Program-made: the position numbers and the translations under genes
Part shown: positions 43,917 to 53,405 of the stretch, piece by piece
How the letters are laid out: each line of letters starts with the position of its first letter
Position numbering within the stretch: the stretch's first letter is position 1
Source of the DNA: an uncultured beta proteobacterium
GTDB lineage: Bacteria; Pseudomonadota; Gammaproteobacteria; Burkholderiales; Burkholderiaceae_C
Direction of reading: 5' to 3'
Assembly: GCA_903909815.1 (NCBI GenBank)
Contig: CAIVXG010000008.1
Span: 1-55,305 of the forward strand
Length of the DNA stretch: 55,305 bases
Notes under the pieces: generated by a model
What the model was told of the DNA's origin: nothing
Seen by the model: only the letters and a program-made list of their open reading frames with translations
Databases searched by the model: none

Positions 43917-45005
43917 TCAGCGCACGTCAATTCCGTCAATCGCCTGCACCAGGGCCTCTCGCGCCTGCGTCACGACCTGCGCTTTCCAGGCAGCGGTATC
44001 GACGAAGAAAGCGTCCAACATCTGCCGCTTGATCATTTTCGTCTTGCGCTCGGATGCCCTGGGATGGTTCTGCAGCCACTGCTCGGCCCGCATGGCCTCC
44101 AGCACCTGCTGCAGGGGTCGGGTTCCATATTCGATGGTGATGGCATTGAAATCGGCCTGTGCACACTCGTGGCGAATCGTCTCCAGCATGGCACCACTGA
44201 CCGAGGCAGACACGGATGAGTCCTGGAAGAATGAGGTAACGTCATCGCCCCAGATGGCCTGTGCGTCGGCCAGGCCTTGCACGTCGTTGCGCGCGCTCAG
44301 AATACGCTCGCCCTTGCCGGCGGCACCCAAACCCGTATGCAGATCAATCCAGGCGATATGGCGAGCCGGGCTCGCGTACTTTCGCACCACCGTGCGCAGC
44401 GTTTGATTGCTCCACGTGGCCTGGCCACCCCCGAAAAACAGACCGTCCGGGAACTCGTATTGACCTGCCGACACGGCTGCCTGCACTGCGCGCTTGCCCT
44501 GGCGCAGCAACTGCCAGCCGATTCGGGCCTTGTTGCCCAAGCTCGGTGGCCATGCTATGGGCAACAGCAAAGGGTGCAAAGCCCGGTACCGGGCATTGAC
44601 GGGAAGCGGCTTCGAAAAGTCGCAAAAATTTCGATTCAGGTCCACGTTCTCGTGGGTCACCCGGCGAATATAGGAAAAGCCGTAGGGATTGACTGCGTGG
44701 ATGTACAAAAGGGCCACACCGCGCGCCCGGGCACGGGAGCGAAGTTCCTGGTCGTGCAAGGCGCACACCTGTACCCCGCTGCCGCAAAATCCCTCCACGC
44801 CATGCACGCCGCTGCTGACAACGAGCAGTCGCTGGGCATCAGCGGGTCCGTCCAGCACCACGTCCATGGCCAGCGTTTCCTGGTCACGTCCCGGCATGCG
44901 CTGCTTGTAAGACTCGACCTCCAAACCATGATCTTGAGCGGCGTCGAAAAACCGCTTGCGCGCGCTCGCATAACTGTGCGAAAACGCGGCCTCGATGTCG
45001 ATCAT
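43917..45005 (-). CDS. DUF2817/M14-like zinc carboxypeptidase family protein
   Basis: A 362-residue DUF2817 protein, related to the M14 carboxypeptidase fold. Zinc ligands can be placed: His68 and Glu71 in GVHGVEGF, and His223 in WIDLHTGLG. NPYGFSYIRRVTHENVDLNR provides the conserved substrate-binding arginine segment, and a late ITIEYGT could hold the catalytic glutamate. There is no signal peptide, so it acts in the cytoplasm. It starts two bases after the M20 hydrolase stop, so the two are co-transcribed and may act in sequence on peptides or N-acyl amides. The substrate is unknown. Confidence 0.87.
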   Translation of the reverse strand: MIDIEAAFSHSYASARKRFFDAAQDHGLEVESYKQRMPGRDQETLAMDVVLDGPADAQRLLVVSSGVHGVEGFCGSGVQVCALHDQELRSRARARGVALLYIHAVNPYGFSYIRRVTHENVDLNRNFCDFSKPLPVNARYRALHPLLLPIAWPPSLGNKARIGWQLLRQGKRAVQAAVSAGQYEFPDGLFFGGGQATWSNQTLRTVVRKYASPARHIAWIDLHTGLGAAGKGERILSARNDVQGLADAQAIWGDDVTSFFQDSSVSASVSGAMLETIRHECAQADFNAITIEYGTRPLQQVLEAMRAEQWLQNHPRASERKTKMIKRQMLDAFFVDTAAWKAQVVTQAREALVQAIDGIDVR

Positions 45006-45007
45006 GA

Positions 45008-46213
45008 CTACGCCTTTGTACCCGCGTCAAGCGCCAGCCACTGCTCCACCAGGCGCACCCAATAGGTCGCGCCCAAGGGAATCAAGTCGTCATTGAAATC
45101 GTAGCTGGCGTTGTGCAACATGCAGGGGCCGCCGCCGTGGCCGATGTCGCGGTGATCGCCCTGGCCGTTGGCTATGAAGCAATACGCGCCCGGTTTGACT
45201 TGGAGCATATAGGAAAAATCCTCGGCCCCCATGGTGGGCTCCTGCACGTCCACGTGGTCGGCGCCCACGATGTCGGCCATCACCTGGCGCGCGAATTCGG
45301 CCTCGGGCGCCGAATTGATGGTGGGCGGGTAGTTGCGCTCGAACTCGAACTCGCACTCCAGATCAAAAGCCTGGGCCGTATGGCGCGCAATCTGTTCCAT
45401 GCGCTGCTCGATCAGGTCCAGCACCTCCAGCGTGAAGGTGCGCACCGTGCCCTGCAACTCACAACTGTCGGGAATCACATTGGTGGCTTCGCCGGCGTGG
45501 ATCATGGTGACCGAGATCACCCCCGCATCCACGGGTTTCTTGTTGCGACTGATGATGGTTTGAAATGCCTGCACCATCTGGCAGGCCGCCGGCACCGGAT
45601 CCACCGCCAGGTGCGGCAGCGCTGCGTGGCCGCCCTTGCCGCGCAACGTGATCTTGAACTCGTTGCTGGACGCCATCACGGGCCCAGCGCTCACGGCGAA
45701 GCGCCCCACTTGCGGTCCAGGCCAGTTGTGCATGCCAAACACCGCATCCATGGGAAACTGCTCGAACAACCCGTCCTTGATCATCTCGCGCGCGCCGCCC
45801 CCACCCTCCTCGGCCGGTTGGAAAATCAGATAGACCGTGCCGTCAAAATGACGCTGCGTGGCCAGGTGCTGGGCGGCAGCGAGCAGCATGGCCACATGGC
45901 CGTCGTGTCCGCAGGCATGCATTTTCCCGGGATGCGTGCTGGCATGCGCAAAGGTATTGAACTCCTGCATCGGCAAGGCATCCATGTCGGCGCGCAAGCC
46001 GATGGCCCGCCCCGAGTTGCCCTGGCGCACGATGCCAACGACACCGGTTTTACCCAAGCCACGGTGCACCGGTATACCCCATTCAGTCAACCGCTGCACC
46101 ACCAGATCGGCCGTACGCTGCTCCTCGAAACACAGTTCAGGATGGGCATGGATGTCGCGACGTGTCGCACTGATACCCGCTGCCTGGCGAATGATTGAAT
46201 CTATGATTTGCAC
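45008..46213 (-). CDS. M20-family amidohydrolase (hippurate hydrolase-like)
   Basis: A 401-residue metallo-aminoacylase of the M20D type. Dizinc ligands lie in MHACGHDGHVAML, AEEGGGGAREM and the late HGGGPCMLHNASYDFND. The dimerisation lid follows GGHAALPHLAVDPV. These enzymes cleave N-acyl amino acids such as hippurate. The start codon is GTG with an AGGAG ribosome site six bases upstream. It is cytoplasmic, co-transcribed with the M14-like gene, and downstream of a binding-protein gene on the same strand. The exact acyl substrate cannot be told. Confidence 0.93.
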   Translation of the reverse strand: MQIIDSIIRQAAGISATRRDIHAHPELCFEEQRTADLVVQRLTEWGIPVHRGLGKTGVVGIVRQGNSGRAIGLRADMDALPMQEFNTFAHASTHPGKMHACGHDGHVAMLLAAAQHLATQRHFDGTVYLIFQPAEEGGGGAREMIKDGLFEQFPMDAVFGMHNWPGPQVGRFAVSAGPVMASSNEFKITLRGKGGHAALPHLAVDPVPAACQMVQAFQTIISRNKKPVDAGVISVTMIHAGEATNVIPDSCELQGTVRTFTLEVLDLIEQRMEQIARHTAQAFDLECEFEFERNYPPTINSAPEAEFARQVMADIVGADHVDVQEPTMGAEDFSYMLQVKPGAYCFIANGQGDHRDIGHGGGPCMLHNASYDFNDDLIPLGATYWVRLVEQWLALDAGTKA

Positions 46214-46273
46214 GGTTTTCTCCTAGGAGTGCAGTCTATTGCACAAACCGAATCCTTAAGGGGAGTCAGGGAA

Positions 46274-47407
46274 TCAGGTGCGCACGCGTCCGTCGCCGGT
46301 CAGCATCGACACATCGACAAAGCTCGACGCCACGTGATTCCTGGACGAAAACGAGACCGAAAAGCCGCCAAAGGATTGATTGCTCAGTGACTCCAAGCCC
46401 GAAGCGAAGGTCTCACGCGTCAGCCCACGGCCTCCGGCATGTTTCAAGCCCTCCACCGTTACCTTGGCGGCCAGATAGCCCTCCATGCTGGAAAAATTGG
46501 CCTGGGCTTCGCCACCGGCCTTCTTCACGGCATCCACAAACTCCCTTGCCAGCGGACTGGCCGCGTTGTACGGTGATGGGACGACCTGTGTCACCACCAC
46601 GCCAGCGCCGGCTTTACCCAATTCATCAGCCAATGCCTGCGTGCCCACAAACGACAGGTTATAGAACGTACCCCCGTAACCCGCCTTGCGCGCGGCCCGA
46701 ATGAAGGCTGCACAGGACTTGTAGGCGCTGACCTGCACCACCGCATCCGGGGCCGCCGCAACCAGGGTCTTCACCGCCTCTGCAACATCAAGTGAGTTGC
46801 GCTCCACGGTGGCCTGCGCCACAGGCTTGAGATTGAGCGAAGACAGGGCCAGCGTGACGCCGTCCAGGCCGGCCTTGCCGTAGGCGTCGTTTTGGTAGAA
46901 AACTGCAATCTTTTTGAGCCCCAGATTTGTCAAATGCTTCACGATCAAAGCGGTTTCGTCGTTGTACGAGGCCCGCACATGAAAAGCGTATTTATTGAAG
47001 GGTTCGCGCAGGGCCATGGCGCCGGTGAACGGAGCGACAAAGGGGATTTTGGCCCGGGTCGCCAAAGGCAATGCCGCCAGACTGGTCGGGGTGCCAATGT
47101 AGCCAAACAGGGCAAACACGTCTTCGGCGATGAATCGACGCGTGTTTTCGGCGCAGCGCTCGGGTTCGTAGCCGTCGTCGAGCTTGTGAATCTCAATCAG
47201 GCGTTTGCCCACTCCGCCCTGGGCGTTGACCTGATCGAAGTACACCTTGGCGCCCTGATAGAACTGGATGCCAAGCTGCGCCGCTGGACCGGTGAAGGGC
47301 GCGGACTGACCCAGGACAATCTTGCCCTCGCTCTGCGCTTGTGCGGATCCGAACCCGGTGATAAGTGCGGCGCCAGCGCCGAAGGAAAAATGTCTGCGTT
47401 GAATCAT
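46274..47407 (-). CDS. orphan HAAT-type ABC substrate-binding protein
   Basis: A 377-residue periplasmic binding protein (Peripla_BP_6), with a signal peptide carrying a twin-arginine-like start (QRRHFSFGAGAALITGFGSA). The mature part begins GKIVLGQSAPFTGPAAQLGI, followed by VYFDQVNAQGGVGKRLIEIH, typical of branched-chain or amide binding proteins. No permease or ATPase gene lies beside it, so it either uses a transporter encoded elsewhere or has a sensory role. It is on the same strand as the M20/M14-like pair and divergent from the molybdopterin oxidoreductase; 60 bases separate it from the M20 gene. Confidence 0.92.
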   Translation of the reverse strand: MIQRRHFSFGAGAALITGFGSAQAQSEGKIVLGQSAPFTGPAAQLGIQFYQGAKVYFDQVNAQGGVGKRLIEIHKLDDGYEPERCAENTRRFIAEDVFALFGYIGTPTSLAALPLATRAKIPFVAPFTGAMALREPFNKYAFHVRASYNDETALIVKHLTNLGLKKIAVFYQNDAYGKAGLDGVTLALSSLNLKPVAQATVERNSLDVAEAVKTLVAAAPDAVVQVSAYKSCAAFIRAARKAGYGGTFYNLSFVGTQALADELGKAGAGVVVTQVVPSPYNAASPLAREFVDAVKKAGGEAQANFSSMEGYLAAKVTVEGLKHAGGRGLTRETFASGLESLSNQSFGGFSVSFSSRNHVASSFVDVSMLTGDGRVRT

Positions 47408-47475
47408 GATGACGCATTATCGTGAACAATCAACGCTTCGAACATTTGGGTTTTCCTCACCCCCTGGGACATCAC

Positions 47476-49560
47476 ATGAACACCCGTGCTGCCAAAGACC
47501 CCCTCCCTCAGCCCCCGCAGATACGGGGCGCCTGTCCGCACGACTGCCCCGACACCTGCGCCTTGCTCACCACGGTGCAGCACGGCGTGGCGATCAAGGT
47601 CCAGGGCAACCCGGCACATCCGCATACAGCGGGGGTGCTGTGCACCAAGGTATCGCGCTACCCAGAGCGTACTTACCACCCGCAGCGCATCCTGCACCCG
47701 CTCAAACGCATCGGACCCAAGGGATCGGGCCAGTTCGAGCGCGTAAGCTGGGACAGCGCGCTGCAAGACATCGCGCGCCGCCTGACGCAGATCGCCGCGC
47801 GTGACCAGGGTGCGGCGCAAGCCATCCTGCCCTATAGCTACGCTGGCACCATGGGCCTGGTGCAGGGCGAAAGCATGGCGGCGCGGTTCTTTCATCGGCT
47901 TGGAGCGTCGCTGCTGGATCGCACCATTTGCGCGGCGGCGGGTGGCGAGGGGCTGACGCGCACGCTGGGCGGCAAGGTCGGAATGAAAGTGGAGTTTTTT
48001 GCGCACTCCCGATTGATCTTGATCTGGGGCAGCAATTCCATCGGCTCGAACCTGCATTTCTGGCGCCATGCCATGGAAGCCAAGCGCCAGGGCGCCAGAC
48101 TGATCTGCATCGACCCGCGCAAGACCGAAACCGCGGACAAGTGCCACGAACACATCGCCCTGCTGCCCGGCACCGATGCGGCGCTGGCCCTGGCCGTGAT
48201 GCGCGAGCTCATCGTGCACGACTGGTTGGATCACGACTATATCGATCGGCACACCTTGGGCTGGGAGGCGCTGCGCGAGCGCGCCATGGCATGGACTCTG
48301 GAGCGTGCAGCTTCAGTCTGCGGCGTACCGCTGACGCAGATTGAGTCGCTGGCGCGGGATTACGGCCGCTGCTATTCAGAGCAAAAGCCGGCAGCGATCC
48401 GCTTGAACTACGGCATGCAGCGCGTGCGCGGCGGCGGCAATGCGACCCGTGCCATTGCTTGTTTGCCCGCGCTCATCGGTGCCTGGCGCCAACCCGCGGG
48501 AGGTCTGTTGTTCAGCAGCTCGGGCAGCTTTCCCGTGGATCGCAGCGCCCTGCAGCGCCCCGACCTGCTCGCTGGCCGTGCGCCGCGCACGCTCAACATG
48601 GTGAGCATAGGGGACGACCTGTTGCGTGCTTCAAGCGCTGATTTTGGCCCGAGGATTGAAGCGCTGATCGTGTACAACAGCAATCCCGTCGCGGTGGCAC
48701 CGGACTCAGGGAAAGTGGTGCAAGGCTTTGCGCGCCAAGACCTGTTCACGGTGGTGCTGGAGCATTTTCAGACCGACACTGCCGACTACGCCGATTACAT
48801 CCTGCCCGCCACCACCCAGCTCGAACACGCCGACGTCCACATGAGTTACGGCCACACCGACGTGTTGCTGAACCGTCCCGCCATCGCGGCGCTGGGCGAA
48901 GCCAAGCCGAATACCCAGATCTTTCGCGAACTGGCGGCACGCATGGGTTTTGATGATCCCTGCTTTGCCGATGACGATGACACGCTTTGCCGCGCCGCCT
49001 ACCCAACGCTGGACTATGAGCAACTGCTGACGCAGGGATTCGCGACGCTGCCGATTGCCGATGCACCCTTTGCTCAGGGGAACTTTCCCACGCCTTCGGG
49101 CAAGTGCGAGTTCTATAGCGCTTCACTCGCTGCTCAGGGACAGGACGGCCTTCCTGACCATGTTCCCAACTACGAGCTGCTGGGAACATCGGCGCAATAT
49201 CCGCTGGCCATGATCTCGCCGCCAGCACGCAATTTCCTGAACTCCACGTTTGTCAACGTGACCAGCCTGCGCGACATCGAGGGCGAGCCGCTGCTGGAAA
49301 TCTCCGAGACCGATGCAGCGCTGCGTGGCATCGGCCATGGGGCCGTGGTGCGCGTCTTCAATGCGCGCGGCAGCTATCTGTGCACAGCCAGGCTGTCACC
49401 GCGCGCCAGGCCCGGGGTCGTGAACGGTCTGGGCGTATGGTGGCGCAAGCTGGGACTCGACGGCACCAACGTGAATCAACTCACCAGCCAAAAGCTCACC
49501 GATATGGGAAGAGGGCCGACTTTCTACGATTGTCTGGTACAGGTGGAACTGGCCACTTGA
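47476..49560 (+). CDS. molybdopterin-dependent oxidoreductase (DMSO reductase family)
   Basis: A 694-residue molybdopterin-guanine-dinucleotide enzyme. The N-terminal 4Fe-4S site is Cys20, Cys24, Cys28 (CPHDCPDTC) and Cys56 (LCTKV). Then come RTICAAAGGEG, which may hold the molybdenum ligand, LILIWGSNSIGSNLHFWRHA, and the C-terminal dinucleotide domain with NVTSLRDIEGEPLLEISETD. There is no twin-arginine signal, so it should be cytoplasmic. It has no neighbouring electron-transfer subunit. The substrate is unknown; formate, thiosulfate or purine-like substrates cannot be excluded. The ATG at 47476 is preferred over a GTG 54 bases upstream. Confidence 0.87.
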   Translation: MNTRAAKDPLPQPPQIRGACPHDCPDTCALLTTVQHGVAIKVQGNPAHPHTAGVLCTKVSRYPERTYHPQRILHPLKRIGPKGSGQFERVSWDSALQDIARRLTQIAARDQGAAQAILPYSYAGTMGLVQGESMAARFFHRLGASLLDRTICAAAGGEGLTRTLGGKVGMKVEFFAHSRLILIWGSNSIGSNLHFWRHAMEAKRQGARLICIDPRKTETADKCHEHIALLPGTDAALALAVMRELIVHDWLDHDYIDRHTLGWEALRERAMAWTLERAASVCGVPLTQIESLARDYGRCYSEQKPAAIRLNYGMQRVRGGGNATRAIACLPALIGAWRQPAGGLLFSSSGSFPVDRSALQRPDLLAGRAPRTLNMVSIGDDLLRASSADFGPRIEALIVYNSNPVAVAPDSGKVVQGFARQDLFTVVLEHFQTDTADYADYILPATTQLEHADVHMSYGHTDVLLNRPAIAALGEAKPNTQIFRELAARMGFDDPCFADDDDTLCRAAYPTLDYEQLLTQGFATLPIADAPFAQGNFPTPSGKCEFYSASLAAQGQDGLPDHVPNYELLGTSAQYPLAMISPPARNFLNSTFVNVTSLRDIEGEPLLEISETDAALRGIGHGAVVRVFNARGSYLCTARLSPRARPGVVNGLGVWWRKLGLDGTNVNQLTSQKLTDMGRGPTFYDCLVQVELAT

Positions 49561-49561
49561 A

Positions 49562-49583
49562 GTGTTGAGGACAGCTCCCACAA
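49562..49583. repeat. palindromic dispersed repeat, truncated copy 4a
   Basis: GTGTTGAGGACAGCTCCCACAA has both ends of the repeat but has lost the centre, as if by internal deletion. It begins one base after the stop codon of the molybdopterin oxidoreductase. Confidence 0.6.
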
Positions 49584-49605
49584 AGTACCGCCGACATCCG
49601 ACGAT

Positions 49606-49665
49606 CAGTTGAGGACAGAGCAAAACGCGCTTCGCGTAGTTCTTGGTCTGTCCCGCAATGCCTCA
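49606..49665. repeat. palindromic dispersed repeat, full copy 4b
   Basis: A 60-base full copy: CAGTTGAGGACAGAGC, centre ACGCGCTTCGCGTAG, end GTCCCGCAATGCCTCA. The arms pair with each other (GGACAGA/TCTGTCC) and inner CGCG...CGCG arms extend the stem. It lies between the convergent oxidoreductase and DUF1840 genes and could end transcription from both sides. The DUF1840 stop (TAA) lies nine bases from it, so here the repeat does not provide the stop. Confidence 0.85.
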
Positions 49666-49673
49666 ATGACGAA

Positions 49674-50003
49674 TTAGACACCCCAGACGATTTCCTTGCC
49701 AGCGTGTTCGCAGCGGCGCAACATGTCGAGCAACGGCAGCGCGCGCTGGCGCAGGGAAATCGTGTCGGCCTGAGGCAACTCCAAACCCTGGGCGAGCGCG
49801 GCTGCGCGTGCCGCCGAGCGCGCCTCATCCTCCTGCAAGATAGCGCGCTCCAGCGCCGCAATGGCGGCTGGCATCTGCTCGGGCAGCACAATGCCCGGTG
49901 CCGAGTTTGCCCCGTCCTTGCCGATGATCTGCAGCACGCGCCGACCGTTGGCTTCCAGCATGATCACGTCCCCGGTGACTTTGGATTTGAATTTATAGAG
50001 CAT
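49674..50003 (-). CDS. DUF1840-family protein
   Basis: A 109-residue cytoplasmic protein typical of Betaproteobacteria: LYKFKSKVTGDVIMLEANGR at the start, then VLQIIGKDGANSAPGIVLP and, at the end, LRQRALPLLDMLRRCEHAGK. The ATG at 50003 is preferred over an in-frame start four codons upstream. The function is unknown. It is divergent from rmuC, with 50 bases between the starts. Confidence 0.9.
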   Translation of the reverse strand: MLYKFKSKVTGDVIMLEANGRRVLQIIGKDGANSAPGIVLPEQMPAAIAALERAILQEDEARSAARAAALAQGLELPQADTISLRQRALPLLDMLRRCEHAGKEIVWGV

Positions 50004-50053
50004 GGTGCTTGCCATTCTGCATCGGATAATGCCACCACATCATAGGAACGAAC

Positions 50054-51463
50054 ATGACAGGTACTGGAATCGATAGCGCCTGGGGCGCGGTTTGGCCCGC
50101 ACTGCTGCTGCTCACGCTGGCACTGGGTGCGGGGCTGGGCGTCTGGCTGAGCCGGCGCAGTGCCGCAGCCGCTATGCAGCAGGGGGCTGAGCGCGCCCGC
50201 GCGGCGGCCGAGGTGGAACTGGCAACAGCGCGTGAACGCGCGCGCGGCCAGGAGCAGGAGCGACAGAGAATGGCAGCTGAACTGCAGCAGGCCAAGGATT
50301 CGCTGCGCCAATCTGAACAGGCGAACGCGCGGCTGCAGTCCGAAGTCGCCGAGCTGGGAACCCGGTTGGACGCCGAACGCAGCCAGGCTCAGGAAAAGCT
50401 GACCTTGCTGCTGGACGCGAAGGAGGCCCTGTCGAACCAGTTCAGGAGCCTGGCCAGCGACATCCTCGAAGAAAAAAGCAAACGCTTTGCCGAACAGAAC
50501 CAGACCAGCCTGGGCCTGCTGCTCGATCCCTTAAAGACCCGCTTGCAGGAATTTCAGGGCAAGGTCGAACAGTACTACGACACCGAGGGCAAGGAACGCA
50601 GCGCGCTGGGGCAGCAGGTGAGTCAGCTGCTGCAACTGAATAAAGCCCTGAGCGACGACGCCAAGAATTTGACGATGGCGCTCAAGGGCTCGGCCAAGTC
50701 GCAGGGCAACTGGGGCGAGCTGATTCTGGAGCGGGTGTTGGAAGCCTCCGGCCTGCGCCAAGGTTTTGAGTACGACGTGCAGGAGAGCCACGCGCGCGAA
50801 GATGGCTCGCGCGCCCAACCCGACGTGGTGGTTCATCTGCCGCAGGACCGCCATCTGGTGGTGGACGCCAAGGTGTCCCTCGTGGCCTACGAGGAATACG
50901 TAAGCGCCGACGACGACATCCCGCGTGCAGTTGCGCTCAAGCGCCACACGGACTCAGTGCGTGCTCACATCCGTGGCCTTTCGGAAAAAAACTACCAGGC
51001 GCTGTACGGACTGAAATCGCTGGACTTTGTGCTGATGTTCGTGCCGATCGAGCCAGCTTTCATGCTCAGTGTGTCGCAGGACAACCAACTGTTCATGGAC
51101 GCCTGGAACAAGAACGTGTTGCTGGTGAGTCCATCCACGCTGCTGTTTGTGGTGCGCACCGTGGCGCACCTGTGGCATCAGGAAGCGCAAAGCCGCAACG
51201 CCCAGGAGATCGCCAAACGCGGCGCCGAGCTCTACGATCGCCTGTGCGCGTTCGTGGGCGACCTGGAGAAGGTCGGCGAGCGCCTGCGCCAGGCACAAGA
51301 CGCCTACAGCGACGCCTTCTCCAAGCTCAGCACAAACAAGGGCAACGTGATTCGCCAGGCGCAGATGCTCAAGGAACTGGGCGTGAAACCGACCAAGTCC
51401 CTTTCCGCGGGTTTGGTGGAACTGGCACAGGATTCGGACGAACCCGCTGCGCTACCGGGCTGA
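50054..51463 (+). CDS. rmuC: DNA recombination protein RmuC
   Basis: A 469-residue RmuC protein. It has one N-terminal membrane helix (AWGAVWPALLLLTLALGAGL), a long coiled coil (about 40-190) and a restriction-nuclease-like core with GNWGELILERVLEASGLRQG, QPDVVVHLPQDRHLVVDAKV and MFVPIEPAFMLSV. In E. coli RmuC limits recombination at inverted repeats. The start has AGGAACGAAC before ATG. It is convergent with purH, with a repeat element between. Confidence 0.94.
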   Translation: MTGTGIDSAWGAVWPALLLLTLALGAGLGVWLSRRSAAAAMQQGAERARAAAEVELATARERARGQEQERQRMAAELQQAKDSLRQSEQANARLQSEVAELGTRLDAERSQAQEKLTLLLDAKEALSNQFRSLASDILEEKSKRFAEQNQTSLGLLLDPLKTRLQEFQGKVEQYYDTEGKERSALGQQVSQLLQLNKALSDDAKNLTMALKGSAKSQGNWGELILERVLEASGLRQGFEYDVQESHAREDGSRAQPDVVVHLPQDRHLVVDAKVSLVAYEEYVSADDDIPRAVALKRHTDSVRAHIRGLSEKNYQALYGLKSLDFVLMFVPIEPAFMLSVSQDNQLFMDAWNKNVLLVSPSTLLFVVRTVAHLWHQEAQSRNAQEIAKRGAELYDRLCAFVGDLEKVGERLRQAQDAYSDAFSKLSTNKGNVIRQAQMLKELGVKPTKSLSAGLVELAQDSDEPAALPG

Positions 51464-51485
51464 AAGCGACGCCGCACAGCACCTC

Positions 51486-51573
51486 CGTCATTGCGAGGAG
51501 CGCAAGCGACGTGGCAATCCATCGTCGATAACCGCTGCGGTCATGGATTGCCGCGCTGCGCTCGCAATGGCGA
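51486..51573. repeat. dispersed ATTGCGAG-type repeat, inverted pair
   Basis: CGTCATTGCGAGGAGCGCAA leads into GACGTGGCAATCCA, then an inverted half GGATTGCCGCGCTGCG with CTCGCAATGGCGA after it. The two halves can form a long hairpin. It fills the gap between the convergent rmuC and purH genes and may help terminate both transcripts. Confidence 0.8.
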
Positions 51574-51593
51574 AAGAGAAGCGAAAAACGGAA

Positions 51594-53159
51594 TCAGTGA
51601 CGGAAGTGCCGCACTGCGCTGAACACCATCGCCACGCCACGCTCGTTCGCGGCGTCGATCACTTCGCTGTCGCGCATGCTGCCGCCGGGCTGGATGACGC
51701 AGGTGGCACCCGCATCGACCACCACGTCCAGTCCGTCGCGGAACGGGAAGAAGGCATCGCTGGCCACCACCGTGCCCTGCAGCGAGAGCTGCGCGTGCTG
51801 CGCCTTGATGCTGGCAATGCGTGCCGAATCGAGGCGGCTCATCTGACCTGCGCCCACGCCCATGGTCATGCCATTGGCGCAAAACACGATGGCGTTGGAC
51901 TTGACGTACTTCGCCACCTTCCACGCAAACAACAGGTCCTGCAACTGCTGCGCCGTGGGCTGGACCTTGGTCACGACTTTCAGATCGGCCAGCGCCAATT
52001 CATGGCTGTCCGCCGTCTGCATCAGCAGGCCTGAACTGACACGCTTGATGTCGATGGCATTGCCCCCGCGGCTGCCGTCAACTGGGAGTTCGATCTGAAG
52101 GATGCGCACGTTCACCTTGGACTTGAAAACCGCCAGCGCCTCGGGCGTGAACGCTGGCGCCATCAGCACTTCGACGAATTGCTTGACGATCAGCTGCGCC
52201 GTGGCAACGTCGAGCGTGCAATTCAGCGCGATGATGCCGCCGAAGGCGGACGTGGGGTCGGTCTGCAAGGCCTTGCTGTAGGCCTCCAGCGCATTCGCGC
52301 CCACGGCCACGCCGCAGGGGTTGGCGTGCTTGACGATGACGCAGGCGGCCGTCTTGGCGTCGAAGCTCTTCACGCATTCCCAGGCGGCGTCGGCGTCGGC
52401 GATGTTGTTGTAGCTCAACTCCTTGCCCTGCAATTGCTTGGCGGTCACAAGTGAGCCCGCGGCCGGATGCAGGTCGCGGTAGAAGGCCGCCTGTTGGTGC
52501 GGGTTCTCGCCGTAGCGCAGGTCCTGCAACTTGGTGAACTGGAGGTTGGTCTGGCCAGGGAACAACGTGCGGCTGCCGTCGGACTGAACGCTGGAGAGGT
52601 AGTCGGAGATGGCGCCGTCGTAGTTGCTGATGCGGTTGAAGGCGGCCACGCAGAGCGCGAACTTGGTGGCGTCGCTGATCTTGCCGTCGGCCTTGAGCTC
52701 GGCCAGCACCTGTTCGTATTGCGACGCGTCCGTCAAAACACCCACGTCCTTCCAGTTCTTGGCGGCGCTGCGCACCATGGCCGGTCCGCCAATGTCGATA
52801 TTCTCGATTGCGTCTTCGAGCGTGCAGCCTGCCTTGGCCACCGTCGCCTCAAAGGGATAGAGGTTCACCACCAGCAGGTCGATGGTGTCAATGCCATGGG
52901 CCTTGAGCGCTGCCATATGCTCGGGCAGGTCGCGCCGCGCCAGCAGTCCACCGTGAACCTTGGGATGCAGGGTCTTGACGCGGCCATCCAGCATTTCGGG
53001 AAATCCCGTGAGTTGTGCCACTTCGGTCACGGGCAGGCCATTGTCCGCCAGCAGTTTGGCGGTGCCACCAGTGGAAATAAGCTTGATGCCCAGCGCGTGC
53101 AGGGCGCGGGCAAATTCAAGGATACCGGTTTTGTCGGAGACGGAAATGAGTGCGTTCAT
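51594..53159 (-). CDS. purH: bifunctional AICAR formyltransferase/IMP cyclohydrolase
   Basis: A 521-residue enzyme for the last two steps of purine synthesis. The N-terminal MGS-like cyclohydrolase domain has [20 protein letters not shown] and [20 protein letters not shown]. The C-terminal transformylase has [33 protein letters not shown] and later [18 protein letters not shown]. It is the third gene of dusB-fis-purH, starting nine bases after fis. Confidence 0.97.
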   Translation of the reverse strand: MNALISVSDKTGILEFARALHALGIKLISTGGTAKLLADNGLPVTEVAQLTGFPEMLDGRVKTLHPKVHGGLLARRDLPEHMAALKAHGIDTIDLLVVNLYPFEATVAKAGCTLEDAIENIDIGGPAMVRSAAKNWKDVGVLTDASQYEQVLAELKADGKISDATKFALCVAAFNRISNYDGAISDYLSSVQSDGSRTLFPGQTNLQFTKLQDLRYGENPHQQAAFYRDLHPAAGSLVTAKQLQGKELSYNNIADADAAWECVKSFDAKTAACVIVKHANPCGVAVGANALEAYSKALQTDPTSAFGGIIALNCTLDVATAQLIVKQFVEVLMAPAFTPEALAVFKSKVNVRILQIELPVDGSRGGNAIDIKRVSSGLLMQTADSHELALADLKVVTKVQPTAQQLQDLLFAWKVAKYVKSNAIVFCANGMTMGVGAGQMSRLDSARIASIKAQHAQLSLQGTVVASDAFFPFRDGLDVVVDAGATCVIQPGGSMRDSEVIDAANERGVAMVFSAVRHFRH

Positions 53160-53168
53160 GGGTTGGAT

Positions 53169-53405
53169 TTATTTCAAAAGTTTGTGTTCAACGAGTTTCT
53201 TGCGCAAGGTGTTGCGGTTCAGGCCCAGCCATTCGGCGGCCCGCGACTGGTTGTCGTCGGCCTGCTTCATCACGACTTCGAGCAGCGGACGCTCCATGAC
53301 GCGGATCATCATGTTGTACATGCCCCCGGGTTCGGTGCCGCGCAAGTCCTTGAAATAGCCCTCCAGGCTTGCGCGAACACATTCTTCAATGTGATTCTTG
53401 CTCAT
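53169..53405 (-). CDS. fis: Fis-family DNA-binding protein
   Basis: A 78-residue protein with the Fis helix-turn-helix at the C-terminus (NQSRAAEWLGLNRNTLRKKL) and an N-terminal ECVRASLEGYFKDLRGTEPG. Fis is a nucleoid-associated protein that controls growth-linked promoters. The start overlaps the dusB stop by four bases, as in the dusB-fis operon known from enterobacteria. The bacterium therefore keeps the coupling of tRNA modification to fis expression. Confidence 0.95.
   Translation of the reverse strand: MSKNHIEECVRASLEGYFKDLRGTEPGGMYNMMIRVMERPLLEVVMKQADDNQSRAAEWLGLNRNTLRKKLVEHKLLK

Noticed and set aside
46274-47407. Binding protein as part of a complete local ABC transporter
   Set aside because: Neighbours are hydrolases and an oxidoreductase; no permease or ATPase is adjacent.
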